DNA of 64,000 nucleotides from Batillaria attramentaria (taxonomy: Eukaryota > Mollusca > Gastropoda > Batillariidae), in assembly GCA_018292915.2 (NCBI GenBank), contig JACVVK020000037.1, positions 2,465,001-2,529,000 of the forward strand, in the 5' to 3' direction. This document shows, in pieces, positions 1-11,439 of this stretch. Within the stretch, counting starts at the first letter, position 1, and every line of letters begins with the position of its first letter. Both the position numbers and the translations under genes were made by a program. A model generated the notes under the pieces. That model was not told where the DNA came from and searched no databases. It saw only the letters and a list, made by a program, of their open reading frames with translations.

Positions 1-1
1 A

Positions 2-117
2 GACGGCACTCAGGAGGAGGAGAACTGCGTTCGGAACATCATACGCGTCAGCATCGATGACGCAAGTTTTCATTGTCAGAGTTACACTTGCAAAATCGTC
101 TCTGCGGGAGATCGGCA
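2..117 (+). CDS. possible 3' part of a coding exon cut by the window edge
   Basis: The frame starting at base 2 is open for 39 codons and has coding-like composition (DGTQEEENC, then IIRVSIDD) before a TGA at 119-121. A GT at 118-119 could be a splice donor (CGGCA|GTGACG), which would end the exon just before the stop. The IIRVS followed by charged residues faintly recalls the first strand of Ras-association domains of RalGDS-type exchange factors, but the match is too short to name. The strand is opposite to the sulfotransferase that follows, so this would be a different gene lying tail-to-tail with it. The open frame could also be chance. Confidence 0.32.
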
Positions 118-402
118 GTGACGTGCGTTTGTACCACAGATGCTTGCCCATGAACGTGGAAATTTTAGCCCGTCCTATTATGTTGTTTCCATTACTATGG
201 AAACAACATAAAAATGATGAGACCCCTGTCTTCTAAAGCTGAATGACAAAGAGTTATTGTGTTAGCGGTATGGTGATGATATTGGACAATGATAATGATG
301 ATTCTCTTTATTGTTGTCTGGTACTACGATGACCTTTCAAGTGCATGCTGTACTCTCTTCCTAAAGAACTGAATTCAATTCAGTGCTGTTGCTCTTAGCT
401 AC

Positions 403-571
403 GGGGGATCCGAGACAGTCGAACGAAAGAGCGTTGGATTTTCAATACTCCGGTGATGCGTTCGATTCCCGACTGGGGCCAAATGTGCCGGCCTTTTTCT
501 CGTTGCCCCATATTTTGTGTCACGCATATGTGGTAGAAAAAGGACGTTAAACCCTCAAACACCTACCCACC
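403..571 (+). mobile_element. tRNA-derived SINE, family A (diverged copy)
   Basis: A tRNA-like head with B box (GCGTTCGATTCCC) is followed by the family's shared body (GGCCAAAT, TTTTTCTCGTTGCCCC, ATGTGGTAGAAAAAGGACGTTAAACCCTCAAACA). Other copies in the window share this order. This one is the most diverged at its 5' end. Confidence 0.7.
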
Positions 572-574
572 AAC

Positions 575-1718
575 TTCAGTTACATTTATTCTTATGAAGT
601 TGTGTATCATGAGCAGTAGCGTGTTCCGGTGGATGCACGTTCGGGCGGACTTGCGGAACAGACAGAACATTTGGCAGAGCCTCACTTGATATACAGACTA
701 ACTACTCTACCATCACTGTCACAATCATTGTCATTTTACGATGTCGTGTTAGGATGTATCATAGCTGTTTGTATCTGACGTGTATTTCATGTGTATGTAA
801 TGTGACATGTATTTCATGTGTATCTCATGTCTATGTTTTGCCATTCTACTACTGTGAGGCACCCAGAGCTCCAGCAGGAGGTTGGGCGCCAGACAAATCC
901 TCATTATTATTATTATTATTGATACCTACACGAACAGTGTCTGTCTCTGTATTCGCCCATAAACTCTAATTTAAAGTTTTCACATCGCGGTCAAAATGGT
1001 TGACTACTCAGGAGGACCCCGGAAAGAATCTGACGGGAATGTTGTTGTTTTTTTTAATCGTAAAATTAATGTTATTTTTCACCTTTTCCACTTATTTTCA
1101 AAGCACTTACTGCAATCCCCTTCATTGTTCAGTTCGGTGACTTCGCCGGATTATTATCTCCCTCCACAAATTTCTTATTACCTCCCATCGCGCGATTTCA
1201 CATTATCCGCAATTGCTATTACGCAATTATGAGACAGGTCAAATCATTCGTCCAGGCGAAGCCGGGTACACCTGCTAGCAGTCGGATTTCCAAGGATACA
1301 TTTTCGTCCGGATTACTGCTTTACACTGACAAAGCGATATGTATAGTAATCATTTTATGCCCCTCTCTACAACAATGCCCCTGTGCAACATATGTTTTTG
1401 AAAACTACTCACTTAACTGGTTGCAGAATATCATGGAGTGGCCCTCGTCCAGGAAAATTTATGCTGTTTTACTAGAGGAGCCACCCAGCACTTTAATCAC
1501 AACAATAAAATAAATGGGGGTTTGACAGACCAGATGTCACGTTGTGGTATTGTATGTTTGTTCACTTGTTTGGTCGATTGATCTGCTAGGCCTTTCTAAC
1601 AGGTGTTTGTAGGATGACATCTCGAATTATACACACACATAAGCAATTTGCGTTAATGTGATAGGTTGTTGAAGAGAAATATCAGCTCACTGGGTAATAA
1701 CACACAATACATCACAGG
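575..1718. other. intergenic, no gene seen
   Basis: This is the downstream flank of the minus-strand sulfotransferase. Short open frames at 754-1513 have no recognisable domain. A (TTA)n run at 901-920 and an AATAAA on the plus strand near 1504 are the only notable items. Confidence 0.5.
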
Positions 1719-3084
1719 CTAATGGGTTGTATCTAACCACAGGAATCTACTATCCTGCATTATCTGAGCAAACTTGCGCACGAAGGGCTCGTAAAATTCG
1801 TCCAAAATAGCTTTGGTCTCCGGTAGTATTTTCCCCACTTTTTCGTACATGTCCCCCACGTTGGCATGGTCAACGGCCGTTATGTTTGCCCACTGAGTTT
1901 CCGTGAGTTCATCTGCAGTTTGAAAACAAATAAAGCGTCATTGAAGCACATTTAAAGAGACGACTGCAGGTTGGAGAAGTACACACAATTGGCATGTTTA
2001 ACAGAAGTCGCGTTTGCCCGCTGAGTTTCCGTGCGTTTATCTGCAGTTTGAAACAAGTAAATAAAACTTAAAGAGACTGCTGCTAGTTGGAGCAGTGCAC
2101 ACAGTGTCAAAATGAAACAGACTATAGCTACTGTTGCACGTGTGAGTATATATTGAAAGGTCATTGAGACGCACTGGAAAAGCAAACTTTGTCGTTGTTG
2201 TAGCGTCATTACCGCCATCCTCCACAATCCACATCATGACTATAAGTTATCTCCCTTAAGGGTTTTTTGGTTCTTTCAGACGTCGAATACTTTCGGTTGC
2301 AGCTACGAACTGCAGGCTGAAATAAGGTTTAAATTTAGCACAGGTCTCAATGGTACCATGTTTATTACGTTGTGTAAAGCGCTACACGATCCGTGAAAAA
2401 CAATTCTGGCAAGTGCATGCACAAAAAGCACTTCGAATAATAATAATAATAATTTTTCTTGCGCCTAGGAGGGGGATGGGGTAACACACAACACACACAA
2501 CTATACATATAAGAAACAGATAAAACAGTACTTGTGTAAAGCCGAATCACAAATCAGCCCCATGATGAGTGACACATCTTACCTAATTCCAGAAAATCGA
2601 AGACTCTTTGCAATACGGCCTTCATGTTTTTGGAGTAGTCCTCGCACCGCAGGATCAGCATCTGTTCTTTTGGCCATATCCTCAGCCAGTCGGCCATGAA
2701 CACTGGATAGAAACCCTCCATCAGCCGAATCTGTACAGCAACATAAAAAAAATTCCACTGAGTAAGGACACAAAATGAGCGTGGGGTCATGTTTGGTGTT
2801 TATTTGAGGTACCCTGTTTGGCGAGTGTGCTCGTCTGCAGTGATTTTAGTTGTTTAGTTGTCATCTGCGCAATTCATACTTATGAGCTGTGATCTCAAAA
2901 TGCGCAATGGGTGGCATCGTATGAAAGTCTTATAGTGTCAGTCTTTCTTTTAGCTCCTTACCACTGCTGTCTTTTAGGTTTTATCTGTCTCATTTTAATC
3001 TGTTCTTTTGTTTTGGGTTTTATCACTGGCACTTGTTCTTGGTTTTTTTTATCTTGGTCTCTGCTTTTTTTCTTTTTTTTTCAG

Positions 3085-3159
<75 letters not shown>

Positions 3160-4099
3160 CTTCTTTTTTTTATTTTAGTTGTTCTTACGCAGTGTACATT
3201 GAGTTGAGTGAATGGGTTTTTTTGTGCTTTTTTTTAGGTTTTAGATTGTAGACGCCTAGAGCTCGTTCCACGGGGATAGGCGCCCTATAAATTATTATTA
3301 TTATTATTATTATTATGAAAAAGCGTGATTTTCATGATCTTGTTTGTTATGTAGGTCAACGTGCATGCCAGGCGGTCACAAAAAGAGGCAAGCTGCCAGT
3401 GAAGTTGGAACTTTTTCCACAGAGGTGGGACACAAGTGCGGCAAGCGGATTTGTGCGAACTGCCTCTCTGGCCCAAACAGAAAGTAAACGTGCATCACTC
3501 CAGTGAGGCCTTCAGGAGCGGAAAGGAGACATTCCAATTTTTTTAAACCCTTGTCAGGTGCGTGTCTTTGAATGGTCTGTTCATGATGGTAATTGTTTCT
3601 ACATTGAAGCATTGTTAGGGGTGACTATGCTGCCTGAGACTAATAGGGAATATATAGTTTTTTGAGGCCCTCTGTATTTGTGCCCTTCGACCACAACTTT
3701 ATCATCCCTTTCGGGAAATTCAACTTTCAAAAACTGAAGTTGCCTCGGCTTGGTTTCCCAATGGGTGAGTGGGCGTAGTCTGCCCTCTCGTTGTGTTCAC
3801 GTCAGTCAACTCACCGTGGACTCCTGGTAGACAGTGTGGTTGTAAGTACAGTGACGTATGGACCACGTGCTGAAACATTTCTTGTAGTGGTGTATGGCTC
3901 GCACGACGTATCTGTGGAAATCCTTCGAAGTGTCTTTGCGAAGTTCAGGGGTTCGCGGGATACGTGACAAGAATCTTGAATAAAGTCTGGGGGAAAAAAA
4001 ACCCGCGTCGCACGTTATGTGTCACAATCCAGTATTTCCAATATGATATTGACTCAACCATTTGTGTTTCGTTGTATTATCATTATTATTATTATTATT

Positions 4100-4174
<75 letters not shown>

Positions 4175-4328
4175 TGGGGTTTTAACGTCCTTTTCCACCA
4201 CATAGGGTGATATCAAAGACGGGGCAACGATGAAAAAGCCAGCACAAATATTTGGCCCCAGCCGGGATCGAACTCACCACCCGAGCATTAGAAGTCCAAC
4301 GCTCTACCATTCGACCACCCCGGTCCCC

Positions 4329-4365
<37 letters not shown>

Positions 4366-5044
4366 CGCACCAACGAAACATACAAAACATGAACAAAGCT
4401 GCTTTCAGTCCCAGTTTTAGAAAACATACATAGTTACATACGTATTACATGAGTGGGCGTCGAGTCTACTACATAACCTATAAGCAGAATGCCAGGTCTT
4501 CGAGTCCTTCCTTACCCATTTCACGGCGGCATTTTTCTTCTACCAGTCTAAAAGAAGTCCAGTGAAGATTTTGGCAACACAACACTTTCTAAATTGACTG
4601 ATTGAATTTTTTTGATTGACTGATTGAGTGAGTGAGTGAGTGAGTGAGTGAGTGAGTGAGTGAGTGAGTGAGTGAGTGAGTGTTAATTTATGTAAATCAA
4701 TGTGATATTTCTTTCTTTCTTTTTTTCTTACCTGATTTACTACAAGCCTACCTCGGTGTGGGGTGTCGAAAGGTGAGTATGATCTTGGCGGCTGGGTAAA
4801 AGTGGCGTATGTGTTGCCCGGTGAGCATTCGAGGCTCCACACATCCCTGGTTCCCATCAAGTACTGGCCAGTAGAACACGTCCCACAAGTAGGATGGGGA
4901 TCCGTCACCTGAGAAGTCACGTGACCAGTCAATAAGTGCAATATATTTCTCTTTGTCGGCAGATGTTTTTTCTGACAGTTAACTTTGTTGTTGTTTTTTT
5001 TTTTTGTCGCTGTTATACATTATATTATTCAAGAGTGTAACTGA

Positions 5045-5124
<80 letters not shown>

Positions 5125-8100
5125 CTGCACCAAACTCTCTCGTTTCACCGAGGAAATGCACAGAAATCATATGGACAAAATACGGGCTAAAGAAATAACT
5201 TGACAAGAACCACTAAACAAAAAGAACTCCCAACAGGACAGTATCATCACGACAAATACAGCGTAAGTCCTGAATATCACAAGCTCTCGACATTTTTCAC
5301 CCATCAAAAGTTTACCTTGCACTGGCTCGGTTAAGACATTTCCTCTTTGTCAGGATCTGAAAGGAATATACACCGTGGCCATTCCATTAGACCAATATTC
5401 TCTCCCTTCATTCACGGAGGTCATTCTAAAGCTGTGACAAGTACGGGCTATAGCGAAGTCTGCTGAAGGATCGGCCTTCGGCTCGTCAGCAAATTTACAT
5501 AGCAAAATAGGTACATTTTCTAATATGACACACGTCTGAGTGAATATCCTTTTGTACCGACTGACTTTTTACTAATTACCGCGTTCCCGCTGATGGTAAG
5601 AAAAGCACTTGCGTAGTTTTCCGCAGCATTGTTGTATGCCTCTCTTACGTACTGAGACCAAAGATCTTGGAAACATAAAGATAGTTCACTTACCTCCCTT
5701 TGAGGGACAACGCGTAAGAGTTGTCTGCGCGCATTAGCGCGCATCCCGCAGATCTACGCAGTAATGGCAGTATGGCAGAAAGCCAGAAACCACGCACAAA
5801 TTCGGGCGTGCAATGGTGTGCAGCGCCGAACTGCTGTCAGAAGCGAACACCAGGAACGGGAAAACCTTTCTTTAGATTTCCCCCTTGGAAAAAAAAGAGG
5901 TAGGTATGCCTACGATATCGAAGTTGGAGCCGAGATCGGTATCGGAGTTGGAGCCAAGATTATGTTTTCTCCCAAACCTAACACACAGCATCACACGTGA
6001 ACACCAAAATCGCCGCATCCACGACATGTGACTGGCATAAATTTAGTATAGAATCCGCATGCTTGTAAAAAGTCTCTGTTTGTTTGACCCAACCCTACAC
6101 TAACCGCCGTAAAACATCATAAACAAAAAATGAAGATGTCAGCGACTGACAGGTGGTCTCCCCCATATATTTCGAATATTTATCACTAGTATACTACAAA
6201 AAAAACTTTTGACGTAGTTTTACCAAGTCGGACTGTTTTATTTGAATGAACGTTAACCTTACCCCCTTCACCCCCTAACACACACACACACATGCCTCCC
6301 CCCCCTTCACCCCCTCTCCCCCCCACCGAAAAAACAAACAAACAAACAAACAAACAAACACAAGCAAACAAACGAACAAATACAAACAATAACACAAAAA
6401 TAACACACACAGTCGGCCCTTTCTTCCTTTGAAACATTGCTCTTACACTAGAAAATCTGTTTTCCTTTCTGGGGCATGCTGCATCTTACCAATAGCATTT
6501 TAAAGCTGCAGGTCAATTTCAGCAGCATGTGTAATGTACGTACCGTGAATCTGGATGTCTCCTGTGGTAGGGTCTTTCGACAAGTGTCTGTACCGATCTC
6601 TGTCCCACCAGTGGTACTCTTTCTGAGTGCCCTGCATCACGTCAGGATGCAGCCGTATCCTCCTGCAAATTAATTTCGGATATTACAGTATTATGGTATT
6701 ATATCAGATTGTCTTGGCTTTTTCCGAGCCCTCCGCGGATTCCACCCATTACCTGGGAGGAACACCACTGGAACTAGGAGAGAGCTGTGGGGTTAAACAT
6801 GTAAACAGTATGAAAACACCATTAACCCACCAACCGAAGCAGTGAGCCGTGGTCTACTAGGTAGCGCGTCGGAGTTTTATGACAATTGGTATATTCTATC
6901 CCATTACCATGATAGGGAGCCGGGGTAGCCGAATGGTAGAGTATTGGACTCGCAATGCTCGGGTCGTGGGTTCGAACCCCGGCTAAGGCCAATATTTGTG
7001 CTGTTTTTTTTTTCTGTTTTTATTTTGTTGTTTTCTCGTGGCCCCGTCTTTGATATCACCTATATGTGGTGGAAAAGGACGTTAAACCCTCAAACATCAA
7101 ACATCCATTACCATGAATAAGGGAAATTCGCGCTGCTCCCTCCGAGGGTGGGCGGGGAGGGGGGAGGGGGGCGCGTCGCCATAGCACGGGGCCACCCATT
7201 TTCTTTTTCTTTCATGCATAGCGTGTGATTGTTTGTTCCATTCCGCTGCCCCTCCCGCATGAAATGGGATTTTTTGCGTGCACACTTGATACATGTATTG
7301 TGCGTGCGTGTGTACACGAAGGCGAGACAGGCACCGCCAACAAGCCTGCACGCGATTTTGACTCGATTTGGGAAAGGAAAAATCCCACCAACTTCCTGCC
7401 CACCAGGGACTCGAACCAGACAGCTCAGGATCCGAAGCCGGATACCCACTAGACCAAATCCCGTATCTGTAGAATTAAGTTCTTGAATACTTTATCTACT
7501 TCTCAAACAGCCGATACTTTTCATACCTGAACAGGTCAGTCGTCCCTCCCTTTGCCACGCCCGCCAGGTAGAAGTAAGGGGCACATTTTAAACTGTTATG
7601 TTCATGCGGCCGTTCATACCAACAGGGGTTCTTACTCCGTCGAATGTAGCGTCGTGGTTCCTGGTACACGGTACATACACGGTCAGTTGTATGACTGTTT
7701 CACATACACTTTATTCTACTTTTACGCATATTCTGCCGTGTGATGGCAAAAACACGGACGTCCATGTGAGGGGGAAAGGGGGTGATTTCAAGATGAAAGA
7801 CATTGACGTAATGGTCTTTTTTCTTCCCACGAAATGACGCCATGGACTTACTGTGTTTTGCCACGACACGGCAGTATTGCAGAATTACAGACTGTAATAC
7901 GAGAGCGCAATTTTAAATGGCAAAATTGCCACAGGGTGTAATATGCCAGATGTTCTCCAACGCCTCGTTTGACTTCTAGCATCAAGCTGCATTGACCCGG
8001 GGGGGCTCAAGCTGCTTAGACCCGAGGCACTTCCAGCCTCAAGCTAAATTGACCCGGGGCTCTTCCAGACGCAAGCTACATTGACCCGGGGGGCGGGGGC

Positions 8101-9482
8101 GGGCTCAGTCCAGCCTCAAGCTGCACCGGAGACACTTCCAGCCTCAAGCTACATTGACCCGGGGCACTTCCAGACGCAAGCTACGTTGACCCGGGGCACT
8201 TCCAGCCTCAAGCTGCATTGACCCGGGGGACGTCCAGCCTCAAGCTGTTTAGACCTCGGGCACTTCACGCTGGGGAGTACATCCCGCTCATTACACCGGA
8301 TCGCAAGACCTGCTTTTTTTCCTGTTTTCGTCTCTTAATGATACTACTACTACTACAGCTACTACTACTACCACTAATAATGATAACAATAATAAGGTCT
8401 GGCACATAATTCCATGAATCTGGAGAATTGTCTGTGCACAGTTTACAGTAAATATTCAGTGAGTGTTTTCACTGAACGCCTTTTCACTTGCAACTTCATT
8501 GGCCATGTGCCTATTACTATTGGCCTTAAAAATGGCGAAATGATGAGGCGGTTCACATGAACTTCGTTTAGTGCTAGACTATGGTTGTTTACTTTGAACA
8601 CTACTTCGTACTCACCTCAAATGGATAGCCTCTGAATTCTAATGGGTCGAAGCTGCAGGGCGGAAAGAGTGGTCGGTCACCCACAAACACGTCCTGAACG
8701 CCAGAGGTGGCTGTGCGCGGCCATGCATGCTCAAACCATTCAGGGTACTTGTAGGGCTCAGACCAGGCATCAGGCGATACTTGAGGCGAGACCTCAGACG
8801 AGACTTGAGGCGAGACTTCAGACGAGACTTGACGCGAGACTTGAGGCGAGAACTGTAGTGCTTCAGTCGGGGGTTTGATGGTTGATGGAATGGGACCGCT
8901 GGCAACGCTGAAAAAAAATGCTCAGTTTCTTATTGCAAGCTCTTTATCGCCCCAGACCACCGACCGCCCCGACACCGTAATATTAACTCAATTCCTACCA
9001 AGTACGTTCTGGGTTGTGCACCAGTGGCCTCACTAAAAACAACAACAACAACAACAACAAATCATAATTAATTCATGTCTGCAAGGATTTTTATTTGGCT
9101 TAGCGGGAGTGTTGCACTGCACTTTGATTATAACCGTGTTTGTTGCAGTAAGAGCTGCTAAGGAACCGTTCATCTTGCCTGATTTTTGCATACAGGGCCA
9201 ATGAAACAAAACAAAACAAAATTCAAAACGTGGGACAGTCGTGCACGGTACGAAATGTTTTAAAAGACTTGTAACAGAGGACCAAGGAAAAGTAGTCCGT
9301 TGATATAGACCGCTCTCTGACAGTATAGCAAACCTTTCATTGATATCGTCGTTATAATCGCCAAGACTGTACGCGCCTAGCCCAGATACGATGGTAGCAC
9401 TGCGCATGCTTATACAAACCAACATGGCCGCCATCATCATCCCTGCCAGCATAGTGAAGCACCATCTTCGACACCGTGTCAT
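1719..9482 (-). CDS. CHST15-like: carbohydrate sulfotransferase, CHST15 (GalNAc4S-6ST)-like, 8 exons, 454 aa
   Basis: Type II Golgi sulfotransferase expected to move sulfate from PAPS to the 6-O of GalNAc-4-sulfate in chondroitin/dermatan chains (family knowledge; substrate not shown by sequence). Exons in coding order: 9482-9334, 8907-8616, 7660-7527, 6662-6544, 4908-4752, 3986-3815, 2730-2583, 1912-1719. All junctions are GT-AG and phases join without a break. Residues 1-7 are basic, then a hydrophobic signal anchor (about 8-26). A stem with a four-residue repeat follows. The 5' PAPS site is K184-GGTT in AGVAKGGTTDLF; the 3' PAPS site is RHPTPRLYS (279-287). KNPCWYE precedes the catalytic domain, and RLMEGFYPVFMADWL and LILRCEDYS are typical of CHST15. 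The stop is TAG at 1719. The start ATG lies directly after an acceptor-like CTTTGTTGCAG, so a 5' UTR exon probably lies upstream. The weakest junction is the 7660 acceptor, whose pyrimidine tract is poor. At 454 aa the protein is shorter than vertebrate CHST15, mostly in the stem. Confidence 0.88.
1993..2105 (-). pseudogene. relic of a tandemly duplicated last exon of the sulfotransferase
   Basis: About 128 bp upstream of the real exon 8 acceptor, the same acceptor context (CAAACTGCAG) recurs at 2041-2050, followed by a diverged copy of the exon's first 20 codons (TETQRANATSVKHAN against TETQWANITAVDHAN). The intron-side flank is also duplicated: the stretch near 1950-1985 matches that near 2070-2105. 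The copy loses the exon's downstream part, so it cannot replace exon 8. Its acceptor still looks usable. Confidence 0.65.
2787..3705 (+). repeat. interspersed repeat R1, copy 1 (interrupted)
   Basis: Two blocks (2787-2885 and 3316-3705) match 26325-26775 in the same order, including the shared strings AGGCAAGCTGCCAGTGAAG/AGGCAAACTGCCAGTGAAG and CACTCCAGTGAGGCCT. The 430 bases between the blocks hold a (GT)n tract and an (ATT)n tail and look like a later retroposon insertion. Confidence 0.6.
3088..3158. repeat. (GT)n microsatellite
   Basis: About 35 GT units, inside the insertion that interrupts repeat R1, in sulfotransferase intron 6. Confidence 0.97.
4078..4170. repeat. compound microsatellite (ATT)n(GT)n(GA)n
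   Basis: ATT, GT and GA runs follow each other and end at a poly-G that abuts the 3' end of a family A SINE. This is the usual position of simple repeats seeded by SINE tails. Confidence 0.95.
4171..4328 (-). mobile_element. tRNA-derived SINE, family A
   Basis: Full copy on the minus strand: tRNA-like head at 4328-4258 (GGTGGTCGAATGGTAGAG, then GAGTTCGATCCCGGCT-type B box) followed by the shared body ending in GTTAAAACCCCAACCC. The anticodon-loop equivalent reads CTTCTAA, as in tRNA-Arg(TCT), but the stem is not a functional tRNA. Confidence 0.85.
4619..4682. repeat. (GAGT)n microsatellite
   Basis: About 15 tetranucleotide units in intron 5 of the sulfotransferase. A wrong-frame open reading of the neighbouring exon runs through it and should not be taken for coding. 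Confidence 0.95.
5048..5124. repeat. (GT)n microsatellite
   Basis: About 38 uninterrupted GT units in intron 4 of the sulfotransferase. Confidence 0.97.
5772..5899 (+). CDS. first coding exon of a THAP-domain protein (isolated fragment)
   Basis: ATG at 5772 opens a 42-residue frame with the N-terminal half of a THAP C2CH zinc finger: WCAAPNC with two metal cysteines, then GKPFFRFPPWKKKR, equivalent to the conserved FHRFP strand. It ends at a good donor (AAGAG|GTAGGT, exon end 5899) in phase 2. THAP fingers bind DNA and occur in host regulators and in P-element-type transposases. No second exon with the remaining cysteine, histidine and AVPTIF-type motif could be found nearby. It lies antisense inside intron 4 of the sulfotransferase, so a transposon remnant or a captured exon is more likely than a working gene. 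Confidence 0.6.
6915..7104 (+). mobile_element. tRNA-derived SINE, family A, with target-site duplication
   Basis: The head (GCCGGGGTAGCCGAATGG, B box GGGTTCGAACCCC) and body end in GACGTTAAACCCTCAAACATC. CCATTACCATGA flanks both ends (6901-6912 and 7105-7116), which marks a target-primed insertion into intron 3 of the sulfotransferase. Confidence 0.92.
7250..7462 (-). mobile_element. tRNA-derived SINE, family D
   Basis: Read on the minus strand, 7462-7395 is tRNA-like: A box GGTCTAGTGGGTATCC and B box GGTTCGAGTCCC. The body includes CTCGCCTTCGTGTACACACGC. Part of the same body recurs on the plus strand near 53640-53680 in an intron of the RING gene. Confidence 0.65.
7978..8270. repeat. ~40-bp minisatellite
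   Basis: About eight imperfect units of the type CCTCAAGCTACATTGACCCG plus GGGCACTTCCAG lie in tandem within intron 2 of the sulfotransferase. Units differ by point changes and short G-run length changes. Confidence 0.9.
8700..8860 (-). repeat. 12-bp coding repeat in the sulfotransferase stem
   Basis: Within exon 2, at about 8775-8850, 12-nt units encode alternating SPQV, SRQV and SSEV. Six units lie between the membrane anchor and the catalytic domain. In-frame 12-bp unit gain or loss would alter stem length without breaking the frame. Confidence 0.8.
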
Positions 9483-9936
9483 CTGCAACAAAGATGAGAA
9501 ATTTCATTTAATGTCCTACCTTACAACAACTTGGCTGCGAAAAAAGAAAGAAAGAAAGAAAAACATTCATCTACGCCAGTTCAGGGCTGCAGCAGAATGA
9601 TAACTGCAAGTCTACCGTCAACTCGAAAAAGGGTTTAGGCGCTTATCAACTCCGTTGCACTTAGTGCCTTTTTCCAGATACGGTAGAATCAAGATAAAAA
9701 ATATTTTTAAAAATTCGGCATGACGCCAGCGTCACGCTTTACCTGTCATATTCTCGACATGGCCGTTTTTAAAGAGCAAGTTTTCAACAAACATAATTAT
9801 CTCAGGCCTACAGTATGCTAAAGAAGTAATTTTTACACCAAAACAAAGCTCATTTTCTGAACATTCCAGTGATGTCAGTGGCTCCCTAAGCCCCAAATCA
9901 CCCTTTGTCTCCCTTTTGCTGGAGCCCGTCACAAGT

Positions 9937-11398
9937 GTATAACTAGAGGAGCAAAGCCTCCTTGGGTCACTCGTGAGATAGGTCAAGGTCATTCAAAAGA
10001 GTATGTTTATAAATTTCTTATCACTAGCTATCCTGAAGTATGGTGTCTTGTGTTCATAGTTCCTAAGAAAACGGAAAATGGCGATATAACAGTTTTCCCA
10101 GGACAGCTTCTATGACCTTGACCTTGGGTCAAGGTCATTCAAATGAGATATGTAAGTGAAGAGCTTATCAGTGACAATCATTATGCCAAGTTTGATAGCT
10201 CTAATTTTTGTAGTTTCTGTACAAACGGTAATGTGAAATTTCACAACAGGCAGCTGTAATGACCTTGACCTTGAGTCAAGGTCACTCAAATGGGTGTGTC
10301 TGCATAGGTCTCTTTGCTGCCTATCATTGTGCCTTGTTTGGTACCTCTACTGTTTGTTGTTTCCAAGAAAATGCTAACGTTAAAGTCTCCGCAAAACATC
10401 TTGAATGGCCTTGACCTTGACTCAAGGAAATTGAATACAAGTATGCCAGTACAGGTTTCGTCAATGTCTATCATCAAGCAAAGTTTGATGCCTCTGGTAC
10501 CCCTACATTCTGAGAAAATGGCAATTTTAAATTTCCAATGAGACAGCTTTGATGACCTTGACCTTCAGCCAAGGTTATTCAAAATGGTATGTTTGGAAGG
10601 TCTTGCTGCTGTTTATCAGCAAGCCAGATTTAGTGCTTCTGCTAGTTATTGTTTCTGAGAAAATGCCAATGTTAAGGTTTTGGAAGGTTTTCCCGCAAAA
10701 CAGCTTGTATGACCTTGAGCTTGACTCAAAGTCACTGAATACAGGTATGTCAGTAAATGTGTTGTCAATGTCTATCATCCTGCAAAGTTTGATGTCTCCG
10801 GCTTTTCTAGATTCTGAGAAAATGCCAATGTAAAATTTCCAAACAGACAGCTTTAGTGACCTTGACCTTGGGTCAAGGTCAATCATTATGGTATATTTTG
10901 AAAGGTCTTATGGCTGTCTCTCAGCGTGCAAAGTTTGGTGCCTCCGCTGTTCATTGTTTCTGAGAAAAGGCCAATGTTAAGGTTTTGGAAGGTTTTCCGC
11001 AAAACAGCTTGCATGGGCTTGACCTTGATTCAAAGTCACTGAATACAGGTATGTCAGTAAATGTGTTGTCAATGTCTATCATCATGCAAAGTTTGATGTC
11101 TCTGGCTTTTTTAGACTCTGAGAAAATGCCAATGTAAAATTTCCAGACAGACAGCTTTAGTGACCTTGACCTTGGGTCTAGATCAATCACTAATATATGC
11201 TTTGAAAGGTGTTATGGCTGTCTATCAGCTTGCCAAGTTTGGTGCCTCTGCTGCACATTGTTTCTAAGAAAATGCCAATGTTAAGGTTTACTGCGGACAC
11301 ACAGACAGACACACACACACACGGACAGACACACATACACACAGACAGACGACGGAGGGTTATTACATAGACTCACTTTGTTACACAAGTGAGCCAAA
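9937..11398 (+). mobile_element. Helentron/pearl-like element, copy 1, with ~150-bp tandem units
   Basis: Eight or nine units of 145-159 bp run from 9980 to 11290. Each carries a conserved block with AGTTTGRTGCCTCT, GAGAAAATGCCAATGT and a dyad made of two TGACCTT copies facing TCAAGGTCA. The last unit is followed by (GACA/CA)n (11300-11350) and a tail GACGGAGGGTTATTACATAG. The start (TTGGGTCACTCGTG near 9961) and end (reverse TTGGCTCACTTGTG at 11398) are inverted copies of each other. This layout (short terminal inverted repeats, tandem core, tetranucleotide tract) is that of mollusc 'pearl'/Helentron-associated elements; the class assignment is inference. Confidence 0.7.
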
Positions 11399-11439
11399 AA
11401 TGAAACATATATAAAACCCATAGCCTAGGGCTGCAAATG

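Noticed and set aside
4258..4328. tRNA-Arg(TCT)-like and similar tRNA-like folds at SINE heads (also 6915, 15681, 16600, 30067)
   Set aside because: Stems are imperfect and each is attached to a shared repeat body; these are SINE heads, not tRNA genes.
4540..4941. 133-codon minus-strand frame ending in a THSL repeat
   Set aside because: Wrong frame of sulfotransferase exon 5 running on through the intron and the (GAGT)n tract; the true frame gives LWDVFYWPVLDGNQ and splices at 4752.
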